A stretch of 64,000 nucleotides of DNA from Orobanche coerulescens (lineage: Eukaryota > Streptophyta > Magnoliopsida > Lamiales > Orobanchaceae). Each line of letters starts with the position of its first letter. Within the stretch, counting starts at the first letter, position 1. A program made the translations under genes and the position numbers. The notes beneath the pieces were generated by a model. That model made no database searches. It was not told the origin of the DNA and was given only the letters and a program-made list of their open reading frames with translations. The stretch is from positions 76,184,096-76,248,095 of the forward strand of contig CM065802.1 in assembly GCA_033398695.1 (NCBI GenBank), read 5' to 3'. This document shows, in pieces, positions 1 to 10,959 of the stretch.

Positions 1-719
1 CTGTCAGGATCATTTTCGGTTCCTTTACACCAATTGACTAGGGAGTCATTGCCTCTATCCTGATAAATACTTCTTCCTTCAGGGGATTGATCATAGGCAA
101 GTATCCAGTCCTCAGGGTGGGTGATCCGTTCACCTTTTTGGTGCCTTGATTTCATCTTCATTTGCAGAGGGAGCTTCCCTTCGGCTAACAACCTTAAGAA
201 CTCATTTGAGGCATACTGCAGCATTTTGAATTTGTTGAACAGGGGATATTCCCAAATGAGCGTATAAAAGCATCTCATCGGTTGGTTTTTCTTCCAGTTC
301 TTCAGATCATCGACTGAAGGCTACCGATCAGTGGGTAGCAATATCTCAGATGCCATTCGCACATTGTTTTTCCAAGGGATGTTGGGATATTAGAACTCCG
401 GTCGAGATCAAAATACCCTCTATTCTTTTGTAGGTGCAGCCAGACGGCCTATCGCAGCAGCAATACTATCTTCCAATGCTGCATCAATCTCTTTCTCTCT
501 CCAGCCTCCATCGACGGGAAGCCTCCCTGGCTTCTTCCCCCTTTTTGACATCATAAATAACTGATACCTTGGTATGAAGATCATGGAGGAACTTTATAGC
601 ATTGTCTTGTTTGGTCATCAGATTATCGATCTTATCAACCAGAGTACCGAGTACCAGAGACATGTTATATATGTTTTGATCATGGCCTGACAGTATGGTT
701 CCAGTCTCCTTGAGGGCAG
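1..719 (-). pseudogene. Distal part of the extra ORF of Copia element F
   Basis: Minus-strand coding-like sequence that continues from the right flank of element A: position 719 joins the sequence at 33997. The translated piece just left of A (about 484-719) has a heptad-like helix (KETGTILSGHDQNIYNMS, then a DNLMTKQDNAIKFLHDL stretch) and ends at a stop near 484. Further left, another frame reads through PSVDDLKNWKKNQPMRCF and HPEDWILAYDQSPEG, so reading frames are interrupted. A coiled-coil C-terminal part is usual for the long extra ORFs carried by some plant retroelements. I infer it is the 3' end of the ORF at 37403-38520 and 33997-35348. No known enzyme domain is visible. Confidence 0.5.
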
Positions 720-988
720 TGTAACACCCCAAAACTTCACGGGGCATTACAGTGTCGTGAATCCCATGTGGGACCCACAAGGATATTTTAGGAATTGATA
801 TTTTAAATAAGTTATCATAAAATGGATGAATCCATGGTTACATAGTATGGAACAAAATGTTTTAGAAGGAAGTACAATTCAAAACACGATTATTACATAA
901 ATAGAATTTCCGGAAATCAAATTAAAACATGCGGTAACTGAATTTTATCCCAACGCCGCTCAAGTCTGACCGAAACCCTCGGGGATGT

Positions 989-1778
989 CACTACAAAAAA
1001 AACAGTTTTTACCGACGCCAAAATGGCGTTGGTAAAACAGAAAATGGCGTTGGTAAAAAAATTACCGACGCCATTACCGACGGCAACCCGCCGTTGGAAA
1101 AACGCTCGACGGTAATTTTTTACCGACGCCATTTACCGACGCCATTTTGGCGTTGGTAATTTTTTTTTTTTTTAATTTGCCGACGCCGCTTACGCCATTT
1201 ACCGACGCCATTTTTGGCGTCGTTAAATTAAAAAAATTAAAAAGTCAGTCGGGACTCAAAGGGGCTCGGGCGGGTTAGGTCTGGGCTCAAAGTGTGGGTC
1301 TTGGCCAGGTCCGTCGGGTCCGGGCGGGTCGGGTGCGGGTCCGGCGGATCGGAGTTCGGGCTCCATTCAATTTCAAATGGTTGAGAAGGATTTTGGTTTA
1401 TAAACCACCAAAAACATTGATGTTTTTTCGATGTGGGATTGTGTTAAAAATTACCGACGCCGAAATGGCGTCGGTATGGCGTAAACGGCGTCGGTAAAAT
1501 TAAAAAAAAAAAAAAAATTACCAACGCCAAAGTGGCGTCGGTAATGGCGTCGGTAAATGGCGTCGGTAAACGGCGTCGTTAATTGTAAAAAATAAGTCTG
1601 CGAACCGGTCGTCGGCAATGGCGTCGGTAAATCGGGCGTCGGTAAATGGCGTCGGTAAATTATAAGTTTAACAACGGCAGTACGGGCGTCGGTAAATGGC
1701 GTCGGTAAATTATAAGTTTAACAACGGCGGTGCTGGCGTCGGTAAATGGCGTCGGTAAAAACTGTTTTTTTTGTAGTG
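989..1778. mobile_element. Non-autonomous CACTA (En/Spm) DNA transposon
   Basis: Ends are CACTACAAAAAAAACAG and CTGTTTTTTTTGTAGTG, perfect CACTA terminal inverted repeats that continue into TTTTTACCGACGCCA. It is flanked by the 3-bp duplication TGT (986-988 and 1779-1781). The other LTR of A has the empty site, a single ATGTCC at about 32039, so insertion after A's arrival is shown directly. Both subterminal zones are packed with TACCGACGCCA and its inverse TGGCGTCGGTA, often as adjacent hairpins. Subterminal repeats of this kind bind the transposase in the En/Spm family. The middle (about 1240-1400) is a GC-rich GGGTCGGGT-like stretch. No transposase ORF is present at 790 bp, so movement would need a source element elsewhere. 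Confidence 0.93.
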
Positions 1779-3208
1779 TGTCCTGCACATATCAACAAAT
1801 TTACCTGGCACGACCGATCATGCCAAACAAACCGGGTCAGAGAATGATAATCCATAACAGTGTTTCACGGCAAGTACACGATTTATCAACACCGTACCAC
1901 ATAACACATAGATGGTAATTCATAGTATAGCCGACGTTGTCTTTCTCGTTTAACACATAACCCCAAGGTCGCAACCAAGGGTCACGGAAGTATCTACACA
2001 GAAATACTCCGGAACGTGGGTGCCATTTTAGGTCTTATCCCTCAATACATTTCCACACGGGTACCATTCAGGTTTTATCCCCAACACATCGGCCATTCAT
2101 AACACAATTTCTAGAGAAAGACAATCGTTCGGCATTCATCACACAACAACACATTCATGTATTCCAAAATATTGTAAATAAGATTAACACATCTCGAGCA
2201 AGATTTTACTTGCCTTAAATCCGATGGTAAGTTCCCCACGGCAACTTGAATTTCCACGACCGATCGAGCTCAACCTAATCACATAATCCTCGATTAACAT
2301 TTCGTAAGGATAATGGCGAACAAAACTAGTTTCCCATCCCTTTTCCTAACCGAACTCTAAACCTAGTTCGAATTTGAAAAACTAGTGTCGTGATTATAAA
2401 CTTAATAACAATACTTATTATTACATGGTTTAATCCTTGGATTAACGATTGTTATAACAATTTGCTCAACAAGATTATCCCCCCACGTTATTTATGTTGG
2501 CAAGGATCGAGTATAGCATTTTTGAACTCCATAACCTACTAGTTAAATTCTATATTTCGAGACCTCAATTCGGTGGGTTACCGTTTAACACAACGATATC
2601 AATGGTCGATTCATAATGATGGTAATACTATCAAGCTTAATTCCACCTAGTTAATTCACATTCGAAGACTATATATCCAAGGTAGATTTCAACGAGTTTA
2701 GCATAAGGTGAATGGATTCTTAACCCAATTTCCCCTATCATTGATTTGTTAGTTTATGTATCCAAGTTCGAGTAAAATGGGAATTTCACATATGATTAAT
2801 ACAACAAGATATAAGAATGAATGGTTCGGGAATGAAATATGCTTACATGATAGTTTTGATTACTACAAGTTCATCTGATTAAATTGTCTACGAGAGTTAA
2901 CAAACTACCCAAATACCCGTGACCCAATAGGCATAACAACGATATCGAAGAGGAAACCTCAAGGATTGATAGACTTAACTTAATAGAGGACGAAAAATGA
3001 GAAATGATGACGAATCAACAAGGAACAATGAGGAGGAATGAAGAACGGATTGATCAACCTAGATACTCTCCTCCGGAGCTTGAGTAATTCTCTCCTTTAT
3101 GCTCAAACAAGTGTTTGGAAGGCTAGAAATCGCCTAAGGTGGCTGGAAAAGGTTTTTCAATGGGTTGTTCAAGTTTTTAGGCTGGAGGAAATGAAGGAGG
3201 GAGTGTTG

Positions 3209-3600
3209 ATTTATAACACACGAATGGTTTTACCTGTGTTAACACCCATGGTTTAATGTACGTAAAGCACATTACGTACGTAGCGATCCTCTAATAACGC
3301 ACGTAATGGTCTCCCAGAGGCTACTGCCTGGAATGACCCTACTCATTACGTACGTAAGTGCATTAGTCATACGTATGCTGCCCTACCATAATGTACGTTA
3401 GGCTTGACGTATAACCTACATTACGGGCAGTTGACTCGTTTGTCTTCTAGTCCGCCGAAAGTACCCTGTCTGCGTCAAAAGGAAAGATCCTGGTCAGAAG
3501 ACCAATTCCCCTTTTACGTACGTAACCAAGTCGGGTTAACGTACGTAATATTATGAAGCTAATGTACGTTATGCAGGTTATCTAACGTATATTAGTCATT
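3209..3600 (-). promoter_or_regulatory. TATA box and CGTACGT array, left LTR of A
   Basis: A minus-strand TTATAAAT at 3209-3216 is followed, upstream in element sense, by more than ten CGTACGT-type palindromes between about 3256 and 3600. Several have changed (ATACGTATG, GACGTATAA). The layout matches the right LTR, where the 23-bp spacing is clearer. I infer a U3 enhancer and core promoter. Confidence 0.6.
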
Positions 3601-3885
3601 CAGTCCCTAGTCAATTCTCACATTATAACCATCTCGAAGTGACCCTTTTCACTCGTCGAACAATTATTCGGGAAGCAAGACGTTGGCCACCGTCATATTC
3701 CCACCGACAATTGTCCAACGGCGCCAAGATACGTCACCTCCATTCTATTGACATCACACAATCATATCACAATAGCACTTTTATGTAACCACATAATACA
3801 AGAAGACAACATCGCAATGATAGAAATTGTATTTTAATTTATGAAATACACGGTAATTAAAGCATGAAATACCCATGGTATTACA

Positions 3886-3898
3886 TACCATCCCTCTT
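3886..3898 (-). other. Polypurine tract of element A
   Basis: The minus strand reads AAGAGGGATGGTA directly before the 3' LTR start TGTAATACC. This is the expected place for the plus-strand primer of reverse transcription. Element E has the related AAGTGGTGTAGTA in the same place. Confidence 0.65.
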
Positions 3899-3919
3899 AA
3901 AATAGTTTCGTCCCGAAAC

Positions 3920-5378
3920 TTAAGAAAATAACTCGGGATGATTTTCTCTCATACTCGACTCGGTCTCCCAAGTTGCTTCCTCCATGCTGTGGTGCGACCA
4001 CTGGACTTTCACAAGGGGTATGGCTTTATTTCGTAACATTTTCATACGTCGATCCAAGATAGCGATCGGCACTTCTCTAAAGGTAACATCATCAGAAATT
4101 TCCACTTCTTCAAAATTGAGTTTGTGACTCAGATCATAGACATACTTCCTTAACTGGGAGACGTGAAAAACATTATGCACCCTATCTAAATGCGGCAGGA
4201 GGGCTAATCGATATGCAAGTTTTTCAACCCGGTCCAATATCTCAAACAGGCCTATGAACCTTGGGCTTAACTTGCCCTTCTAGCCGAAACGCCGGATACC
4301 TCGCATAGGCGACACTTTGACCCAAACATGATCCCCGACCGTGAATTCCAACGGTCGCTGCCAGTTCTCGGCATATGATTTCTGTCGGCTTTGCGCTGCT
4401 AACATATGTTTTCGAACAACATCGATTTTCTCAATGGATTCCTGGATCAGATCTAACTCGGTAGCCACGACGTCAGAAGCATCATCCCAGCATAACGGTG
4501 ACTTGCATCTTCTCCCGTACAGGGCCTCAAATGGTGCCATGCTTATGCTCGCATGCCAACTATTGTTGTACGAAAACTCCACTAACCCGAGATGCTTAAC
4601 CCAATCCTTACCCCAATCGAGCACACATGCCCTCAACATATCTTCCAAGGTTTGTATTGTACGCTCAGTCTGTCCGTCCTTCTAAGGGTGATAGGCTGTG
4701 CTGAAATGCAACTGGGTTCCCATAGCTTTATGGACGGCTTTCCAAAAATGGGATACGTATCTGGTGTCCCTATCTGATATGATAGATGAGGGTATGCCAT
4801 GCAGTTTTACGATCTCCCTCATGAAAATAGTGGCTAAATGTTCTGTTCCGGTTGCTTCCTGAATTGGAATAAAATGTGCCGATTTTGTTAACTGATCTAC
4901 AATAACCCAAATTGTGTCATTTCCTCCCACCGCCATTGGTAACTTGGTAACAAAATCCATTGATATGCTTTCCCACTTCCACTCCGGAATGGGTAAAGGT
5001 TGCATGATTCCGGCTGGTCTGCGGTGTTCTATCTTAACTTGTTGGCACGTCATACATCGGGCAACGAATCTAGCCACTTTCTGTTTCATATTTTTCCACC
5101 AAAAACTCCGTCGCAGATCCTTGTACATTTTGCTTGCTCCGGGGTGGATGGAGTAGGGAGTGGAGTGTGCTTCTCTCAGTATAGTTTGCTTCAGCTTGTC
5201 ATTCGGCGGAATACAGATCCTATTCTTGAATCTCACCAAGTCCCCCTGGATCTTGTAGTCGGAAACATTTCCCCCTTCTATTCCCGCACCTATCGCACGT
5301 AATTCGGGATCTTCCATCTGTGCTAGATGTATCTCGTATAATAGGAACGAATGTATGTTGATTGAGTATAATTGTCCC
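3920..5378 (-). pseudogene. Integrase with C-terminal chromodomain, element A
   Basis: One minus-strand frame from the break point of B (5378) down to 3920, with two in-frame stops (4682-4684, where the Gln of the DGQTE motif would be, and 4280-4282). In order: a zinc-binding region with CMTCQQVK, a core with MDFVTKLP and ISDRDTRY (the two Asp of DDE) and DGQTER just after the first stop (the Glu), an SH3-like VGDHVWVKV, then VFHVSQLRKY and a chromodomain with VKVQWSHHSMEEATWE. In the family, integrase joins cDNA to the genome and the chromodomain steers it to marked chromatin. The N-terminal end of the domain is cut off by element B. The stops make it non-functional as it stands. Confidence 0.9.
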
Positions 5379-7612
5379 TGTTGTTGGTTTGATTCTTTAG
5401 TCTTATACTCGCAAGCGCACGATTTGTTCGATGTAGATATGCGGTGCAAGGTCGATTCCACAGGGAGGACTATACTAGTGAAGTCAAATGATTCCTATCG
5501 TTTTGAACCAAATTATATTAAATTCTAACCTAGTCCCAAATAATTTATTTTTGAATGGTTATAATAATTGCATTAAATAACAGTAATTTTTAAGTAGATT
5601 TTAGATAAATTGATTTTAAATAATTTACTAGGGTTTAGAGTCCACCAATGTCTATTTATTATTTATTTTATATTTTAATTCCAAGAAATTCAGGGAATAG
5701 ATTCTCAAATCAATCTCACTATTTCCCTATAGATTTGACAATAAGTACAAAATTATAATTCAAATATAGATTTTCCTTCGCTTAAAAATGTAATTTCTAA
5801 GCATTATATGTATCCAATTTAATGGAAAACAAATAATCAAAGAAATTAACTAATATCAATAATCACAAAGCAAGGGGAATTTATAACTATCAAAAATACG
5901 TGATATAATTGATGAAATAATATTCCCTATTGAAGCGAAAATCATAATCGTTAAAAATATTTATTTGGAATTATTATATAAATATTAATAATAATATAGA
6001 CATGGTTTCATCATAACCCCAGAAAAGAAAATTACTCACTCATAATAACAACATAAATAAATAAATATTCCATAATATTATTACACAAATATAATTTTAT
6101 TACACAATATTTTTTTTCTCTCCCTTACAATAATATCTCTCTATTTTTTCTCCTTTTTTCTCCTCCCCAAACACTACACAATCATCCCCTATTTATACTA
6201 CTTCAAAATCAATAAAATAATCATTTTTACAATTAAAAATTCCACCCCCAACAATAATACACGGTGCCATGAGTGCTGATGTCATGGATGACATCAAGAC
6301 AGAGTTGAAATTCGGTCCAATCAGGTGTTGACACGTGGCACAATATGATCCGTCTATTTAATTGTCCTTCGAACGGTCATAACTTCTTCATACGAACTCG
6401 GATTTGGATGAATTTTTTTTTAAAACGATCGTCTCGACGAGACGAATAAAGTGAGACCAGTCGTGACTATATTTGAGTTTTGTAAAAATATCGCCCTTGA
6501 ACCAATTGATCTGTCTTGTACCGGTTGGTTAACCTGCAGATATAATTTAATTCCAATTAATTATCCAAAAATGACATAAAATTATAGAAAATTCTAAGAA
6601 AATGAAATAATATAAATATATGGTAAAACGAATAAATTATCACACAAAACACACAATTATATACATAAAACAACAACAACAACAACAACATCTAAGCCTT
6701 AGTCCCAAAATGATTTGGGGTCGGCTAACATGAATCAAACTTTGAAACCGTCAATAATCGTTACATAAATAACATAAAAGGAAAAAAGAGGGAAAAAGTA
6801 GAGAAAAAAGCAAATAAAAAAAGAGAATGAATGAAAAAAAAAAAAAAAAAAAAGAAAAAATAGAAAAAAAAGAAAAAAAGATAACATGAAATAAAAGAAA
6901 ATAGGAATTTAAAAAAAAAAAAAAAAAAAAAAAAGAAAAAAAGAATCAGACTCCAACCACCAACCGTATTATTTCCCGCCACATTTGCCTCTCCAACGCC
7001 ATACTTTCTCCAATTCCAAGAAACCGCATATCATTTTCAATCATCTTTATCCAAGTTTTCTTGGGTCTTCCTCTACCTTTCACAACATTACTTGCTCCCC
7101 AACTTTCTAGCCTCCTCACTGGGGCATCAATAGGTCTTCTTCTCACATGACCAAACCATCGTAATCGATTCTCCATCATCTTGTCTTCTATAGACGCAAC
7201 TCTTACCTTCTCCGATCACCTCATTTCGAGCCGATCCTTTTTGTATGACCACACATCCATCGTAGCATACGCATCTCGCCACATTCATCTTTTGAACGTG
7301 ACAACATTTCTGACCAACACTCGGTGCCATATAACAGCGCAGGCCTAATTGCCGTGCGGTAAAATTTACCCTTTAATCTATGAGGCATGCCGGGATCACA
7401 TAAAACCCCTGTGGCACTCTTCCACTTCAACCACCCTGCCTTTATTCTGTAAGCCACATCGCCATCTAGCTCTCCATCCTTTTGGATAATAGATCCAAGA
7501 TACCGAAAGAAAGTGGATCCATGAACAACTTTCCCATCAAATGTGATCAATCCCCGCCTCAAAGTGGATACATAAAATACTAATAAAAATATTACTCAAA
7601 ATATACTAAACA
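5379..7612 (-). repeat. Left (3') LTR of element B, interrupted by a LINE
   Basis: Starts TGTTGTTGG and ends CTAAACA on the plus strand (minus strand TGTTTAG...CAACAACA). Without the 897-bp LINE and its 10-bp duplication it is about 1327 bp, against 1331 bp for the right LTR. It carries a TATA box (TATAAATA on minus, 6190-6197). In element sense, upstream of the TATA box, it has a decayed copy of the inverted repeat seen intact in the right LTR, then the palindromic TCGTCTCGACGAGACGA (about 6430-6446). Confidence 0.93.
6671..7567 (-). mobile_element. 5'-truncated RTE-type LINE
   Basis: Flanked by the perfect 10-bp duplication ATACATAAAA (6661-6670 and 7568-7577). The empty site is seen in B's right LTR near 19247. 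It encodes the C-terminal end of an RTE reverse transcriptase on the minus strand: FFRYLGSIIQKDGELDGDV, then FYRTAIRPALLYGTECW, then MMENRLRWFGHVRRRP, with frame changes between them near 7200-7330. The 3' untranslated region has the plant RTE signature CCCAAATCATTTTGGGAC and ends in a (TTG)n tail (minus strand) at 6671-6690. Long A/T runs at about 6836-6935 are expansions within it. Only the last 0.9 kb remains, as expected from incomplete target-primed reverse transcription. It is not active. Confidence 0.9.
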
Positions 7613-8923
7613 AATTCCCCCACACTTATCTTTTGCACGTCCTCGGGCAAATCTTATACCCGAGTTATAATACTCATATGCTGAAAAAATCATGACAAAA
7701 CCAATATCAAGAGAGAACAAGTGATCATGACCCAAGTGATATTAGAGAAAAATAGGATGCCGCACCAAATTCTAACAACTTCATTGAGAATCGAATGCCA
7801 AAAGATTCAATACCCTCACAGTGGATATCACTCTTCACTCAAGTGTATATACGGGATATTCGAGAAGAGTTCACTCATATCAAAGCATAATGTGTCATTA
7901 CCATATGCTTGGTCAAAAATCAAATCTCCACTACTTAAAAATAAACTCATGCATAAATCAAAAGGTCTTTCATTTGGTTGTAACGTGGCTTTGGGAATGG
8001 GTAGGATAAAGGGAAAATTATGAGGTTTGCTAGCCAAGATCAATTGTGAATTTAGATGCATAACAAATCCTACAAATAACAATCAACACCCCCCCTTCTG
8101 TAATGAAAACTCTCAACCCATCATCCCCAAGTTATTCTGTACATGGTATTTGAATATTCATCTGGTAAGGTCATACTCTTGTGTAAGGAAAAGTATGCAA
8201 TGGATCTTCTGGAAGATGTATCACTTAAAGGATAGTTCAAGTGCTATTTTATGTATATATAGTGATGATTTTCGCACTTGACCTCCCGTTTTTTTTTTTT
8301 TTTTTTAGGCCGTTTTTTTTTTTTTAGATTTTTTTTTGGCCTTTATTTATATTTTTTTTTGGTTCAATACTCCAATGTACTTCACACCCTTTCACTTTCA
8401 ACAAAAGCTCTTAATCTCCACAATACTCTTATGAACATCGGCCCCTATTTGTCACACATCTAGTTCACAATTAAATATTTGACTAGAGGGTGCAAATGGA
8501 TGAGTCATCAACAAGAATGGATAATGGCTATAGTAATGTGATTGATAAAAGAAATAGGCTCAGCTCAATGGGGCTTCTAAGGATAAAATGTAATGGGTGG
8601 GAAAATATAAGCCAACAAGGGTTAATCCTAATTGCCTTTATCATCTTAATGCAAGAGTTTATGAATGTAGTCTCGAAATGTATAAATGAGCAAGTTCTAG
8701 AATGAACACAATATGTTTGACCACACAACAAAAATATAGAGCGTATATATAAGGATTGCTCTAAGGCTCAAAACTCACAAAAGGGTGTTGTGTACTGAAT
8801 CCCATACACCTTCATCCAAATCCATTATCAAAACCAAGAAACATCCCAAAATGATTTTTTCACTAACGTTTTCTCAAGAAAATGGTGCCGTGATTTTCAG
8901 CCCTTTTTTTATTTAATATTGCA

Positions 8924-8954
<31 letters not shown>

Positions 8955-9441
8955 ACACCTTCCCCACACTTAATGATAAGCAATATCCTTATTGTGTAAA
9001 AAGAACAATGGAGTAAGGGTTTAAATAAGACTTCCTGTTTATGAAAGACGACGCTTTGCTCAAGCCTTTTTTTTTGGACTGCAAGAAATAAGTGTGGCAA
9101 AACAACAAAAGAAAATATATACCCGGAAGTATAACACAAACAACCTAGATGCGCTTCAAGAGAGTCCGAAGAGTCGCCTTACGCGCCATCAATGCTTTTA
9201 TTAAAAACAAACGAAAAAGTACAAGAATAGAAATAACAATACATAAATCGTGGATAGATGCGCGTCAAGAGATCGAAAAGAAAACTCCTTAAGCCGCCAT
9301 CATTTTCACGATTTTTACACTCGCTAAAAAGTAAAAACAACAAGAGGGATGAAGTGGGATATCGGAGGGAAAGGAATGTATCAATTTTGCGTTTCCGCAG
9401 TGAAATCTTCCATCCAAACAATATTAGCTAGAGTGGTCCGT
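7613..9441 (-). other. Purine tract and 3' non-coding region of element B
   Basis: The minus strand reads GATAAGTGTGGGGGAATT directly before the LTR, a polypurine tract. The rest shows no recognisable protein. It includes T-rich runs at 8290-8355 and a microsatellite (AT)n/(GATATA)n at about 8923-8957. The short ORFs here (for example 7721-8023, 8027-8281, 9179-9421) have low-complexity or unremarkable translations, and I do not call them genes. Confidence 0.6.
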
Positions 9442-9997
9442 TCAGAACAAATGCAATAAGTTTTTGATCAGCTCTTCCGGTGTTGTTGCAACAACTATGA
9501 TTCGCTTAGCACGCCGAAATAAAACCTTTTCGTAAGAGTAGTTGATGAAAGATAGTAAATCATCGAAGAAACCATTGACATTTAGCACCTATTGGTTTCG
9601 TATGAACATTTAGTCTGGCTCGTAACCACATGAAAAAGTTCCTCAAGAGTGCCAAAACCACCGGAAGGGTGATAAAGGCATCGCATTATTTATCATGTGA
9701 GTTATGCGGTCTTGCATATTCACAAACTCTGAACTCATCTCCAATAGTTGCTCCAGATTTTACTTTCACCGGAGGTTTTGGAATGATTCCCAACACTCTT
9801 ACTCCTTCCAGATAGGCGAAGCAAAGACGTCCCATTAATCCTAGACTTCCTCCTCCGTAAACTACATGAATGCATTTTTTTCCTAAGGTACGACCCAAGT
9901 TGTGGGCTGCTTCAGTAAAGCAAGCCTCTTTCCCATGACTAGCTCCACCAAAAATGCAGATGGAGTTAAATCTTTTTGCGGAAGATGATGATTCCAT
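9442..9997 (-). pseudogene. LOG: LOG-like cytokinin riboside 5'-monophosphate phosphoribohydrolase, intronless copy
   Basis: LOG enzymes release active cytokinin bases from their nucleotide precursors in the plant cytosol. From the ATG at 9997 the minus strand reads MESSSSAKRFNSICIFGG, then VYGGGSLGLMG and VLGIIP. It continues in shifting frames through CDAFITLP, the signature GGFGTLEEL, then LNVHTKPIG, LNVNGFFDDLLSFI, RIIVVATTPEELIKNL and a stop at 9442-9444. The order and total length (about 185 codons) match LOG from end to end. Lesions are an in-frame TAA (near 9684), a 1-nt loss inside PGGFGT and at least one more frameshift after GTLEEL. LOG genes normally have several introns; none is present here. 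A TATAAATA lies 86 bp before the ATG. It sits between B's integrase and its 3' LTR, so it is a captured gene. Confidence 0.88.
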
Positions 9998-10082
9998 TTT
10001 TTTTTTGAAAAGAAAATTACTTAGAGAGATAATGAAAAGAATACAAGTTTGAGGGATGCAGAAAAGAAACAACTGCAACGTT

Positions 10083-10090
10083 TATTTATA
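10083..10090 (-). promoter_or_regulatory. TATA box in front of the LOG copy
   Basis: The minus strand reads TATAAATA, 86 bp upstream of the LOG ATG. The leader that follows is pyrimidine-rich and ends in an A-run before ATGG. A CACGTG G-box lies further upstream near 10236. This suggests the copy came with, or acquired, its own core promoter. Function is inferred only. Confidence 0.45.
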
Positions 10091-10496
10091 GATGCAAAAT
10101 AAAGTAAAAAGATTTATCAAATCTGTGACCGCGTTAATTGCACTTCAACTACTCAATAGAATAATGAATGTATTTATTGCGTATCACGTTTTTTATTCAG
10201 AAAATCTAAAAAAACGACAAAAAATAAAGATACTCACGTGTATGTACAGTAGTTGTGATTGTGGCTCACATCTTCCTCTGATTTTACGTTCAGAAACGGC
10301 TTAAACGCCTTCTATGAGTCGGGAGAAGCTTCCCATCCAATTTTCTTACAAATTGGCAAACAGGTCTTTTAACGCCGATTCCCAAGACGTTGTTCATATT
10401 CTCGGTTTGAATTTATTCCACAAACATCGAATCCCGTAATGTACGAGTCCACTAGGATGCGTGTCAAGAGAAATTTCGATATCATCTAAATTCTCC

Positions 10497-10850
10497 TTAT
10501 TCGACCATCCTTGATGAATCAATTTTATCTTCTCTGTTTGTGGAAGGAATTCCTAAAGATCGACATCTTGAATCACGGTTCCACCTAGCACATTTGTAGC
10601 AAACGGCGATTTTCTTTGCTCGTCGTTTCTTGGCATATGAACTTTTTCCAAGCCCCGGTAAAAATCTAGTTGGTGTTTCCGTGAACTCACCCGCTATTCT
10701 CACTTTGGCTTCAATAATGAATCGAATATCAAAAGGTATGCCGTTATTCATAAGCAACCTCATTCTTTCAACTCGGCTTGGTAAAGTTTCAAAATGACTT
10801 TTTGCTAAGAAAGGGAAATCTTTTTCAATTGTTTTCAAAGTTTCTTCCAT
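10497..10850 (-). CDS. Unrecognised 117-aa ORF downstream of integrase in element B
   Basis: I do not recognise this protein. It starts MEETLKTIEKDFPFLAKSHF about 110 bp after the end of B's integrase and is uninterrupted for 117 codons, unlike the pol region beside it. The middle reads RVERMRLLMNNGIPFDIRF, followed by a basic KKRRAKK stretch and CYKCARWNRDSRC, whose cysteines could bind metal. It ends NREDKIDSSRMVE. No membrane segment or signal peptide is seen. It lies between integrase and the LOG copy, where Athila-type elements keep extra ORFs and captured sequence. It could be a second captured host fragment or an element-specific accessory ORF. Confidence 0.4.
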   Translation of the reverse strand: MEETLKTIEKDFPFLAKSHFETLPSRVERMRLLMNNGIPFDIRFIIEAKVRIAGEFTETPTRFLPGLGKSSYAKKRRAKKIAVCYKCARWNRDSRCRSLGIPSTNREDKIDSSRMVE

Positions 10851-10959
10851 AATTAAAAATAAAATAAAAATATCTACAAAATCGGTTATTGTGGGAAACC
10901 GAAAATCCGACTTTACTAGCCACGAGTACCGTTATCCGCCACTTGACCGGCAAACACAA

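Larger units (their letters stand above)
720..3885 (-). repeat. Left (3') LTR of element A
   Basis: Aligns along its length with 31773-33996. It is about 940 bp longer for two visible reasons. A 790-bp CACTA element plus a 3-bp duplication sits at 989-1781. About 150 bp of sequence around 3330-3480 is missing from the right copy. A purine-rich tract (AAGAGGGATGGTA on the minus strand, 3886-3898) abuts its inner end, so this is the 3' LTR of a minus-strand element. The U3 part carries an array of CGTACGT palindromes before a TATA box (listed separately). Plus-strand ORFs in it, such as 3038-3256, are present in both LTRs and I treat them as chance. Confidence 0.92.

Noticed and set aside
6761..6982. 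Phe-rich ORF
   Set aside because: Translation of A/T runs inside the LINE 3' region.
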